64,000 nucleotides of DNA from UMGS1279 sp045540715 (GTDB lineage Bacteria; Bacillota; Clostridia; Oscillospirales; Acutalibacteraceae): positions 124,001 to 188,000 of the forward strand of contig JAZQHT010000016.1 of the NCBI GenBank assembly GCA_045540715.1, written 5' to 3'. The translations under genes and the position numbers were made by a program. Positions 63,510 to 64,000 of the stretch are shown here, piece by piece (positions within the stretch are counted from its first letter, which is position 1; every line of letters starts with the position of its first letter). Below the pieces are notes generated by a model. That model was not told the origin of the DNA. It did not search any database and saw only the letters and a list, made by a program, of their open reading frames with translations.

Positions 63510-64000
63510 ATAATATTACCTCCTAATAAATCGTTTAATTCTTTGCCGCAAGCAATTACGTCTATAAGCCCGTGCGTTTTAGCGTCTTCGGCGTTTAAAT
63601 AGCTATCTTTTGCGGTTAGCTTCATAATTTCCTTTTTGGGTTTACCCGTAAGTTCAACTAGCAGATTATCAAGTTGCTTCTTTCTTGCAAGTAAAGATTT
63701 TGCCACTCCTTCAATTTCACTGCAGTTTCCGCCGGGTAGGCTTCCTGATATTAGTGGTTGGTGTAGCATTACTTGTGAAGAATTTGTTATATAGCGGTGC
63801 CCTTTAGTACCGGCCGCAAGTATTACCGCCGCCATACTTGCGGCAATGCCTAGCGATACGGTTTTAATTATGCCGCTATAAGAACGCATAACGTCAATAA
63901 GCACTAGTCCTTCTAATATACTGCCGCCGGGACTATTTATTAGCATTGTTATCTCGGCGGTCGGGTTTTCAATTGAAAGCAGTGATATTTGCTGAATTAT
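63506..64000 (-). CDS. ClpP-family serine protease, 5' end beyond the window
   Basis: The frame stays open to position 64000, so the start lies to the right; the ATG at 63946 is internal. Family features: LINSPGGS, GIAASMAA (nucleophile Ser), VMLHQPL (His) and KLTAKDSYLNAEDAKTHGLID (Asp, the equivalent of TERD...AEEA..GLID). All three catalytic residues are present. ClpP relatives occur in phages and integrative elements as well as in chromosomes. Here the coupling to a VirD4-like gene suggests an element-encoded copy, not the housekeeping clpP. Confidence 0.85.
   Translation of the reverse strand: MIQQISLLSIENPTAEITMLINSPGGSILEGLVLIDVMRSYSGIIKTVSLGIAASMAAVILAAGTKGHRYITNSSQVMLHQPLISGSLPGGNCSEIEGVAKSLLARKKQLDNLLVELTGKPKKEIMKLTAKDSYLNAEDAKTHGLIDVIACGKELNDLLGGNII

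Overview
The window looks like a chromosome segment from a low-GC, uncultured-type member of the Clostridia (Bacillota). The grounds are the A+T-rich DNA, strong AGGAGG-type ribosome binding sites, a short RpoC (1209 aa), a Clostridium-type pyruvate phosphate dikinase, DUF1846 and TnpV/DUF6809 genes, and simple intrinsic terminators. The standard genetic code is in use: TAA, TAG and TGA all end genes.

Layout. (1) Positions 1-2622, minus strand: the 5' part of an L-rhamnose isomerase gene and two membrane-protein genes. (2) 2623-15445: a Lys/Asn/Ser-rich micro-ORF, then rpoB-rpoC, then the str genes rpsL-rpsG-fusA and tuf. rpoB has its own consensus promoter, with no rplJ/rplL in front. tuf carries an in-frame TAA at codon 146. 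(3) 15596-20842: DUF1846 protein, TypA/BipA and a Na/Pi cotransporter. (4) 21029-28937: tRNA-Ala(GGC) and a housekeeping run recJ-relA-dtd-MBL hydrolase-pcrA. (5) 29072-31702: ppdK.

(6) About 31703-56594 is an accessory island starting at the 3' end of ppdK. It holds a PD-(D/E)XK nuclease, a DUF6273 protein, an AbiH-type protein, a DUF6809/TnpV pair, a DUF3892 protein behind a folded mRNA leader, and a type I restriction-modification operon. In that operon a Kiwa-like pair (KwaB/DUF4868 plus a small membrane protein) and a coiled-coil membrane protein sit between hsdM and hsdS. A YgjP-type metallopeptidase, a membrane-anchored peptide deformylase fusion and a 1227-aa YobI-like P-loop NTPase follow hsdR. 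Copies of a short sequence resembling the end of ppdK recur through the island at 32281, 32957, 36490 and 54341. A 73-bp block just after ppdK recurs almost unchanged at 36537. No integrase or transposase catalytic gene is visible in the island.

(7) Seven promoter regions in the island share one design: a 16-bp inverted repeat ends 10-11 bp upstream of a -10 box. The repeat is GTACC-type in five and GTCC/GGAC-type in two. This suggests that otherwise unrelated accessory genes answer to common regulators encoded elsewhere.

(8) 56626-60589: a YD-repeat-like lipoprotein and a 976-aa Sel1-repeat protein. (9) 60700-64000, minus strand: a translationally coupled operon of a ClpP-family protease, a VirD4/TraG-type coupling protein and two unknown proteins, probably the edge of a conjugative element that continues to the right.

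All calls come from reading the sequence and its translations. No database search was run.
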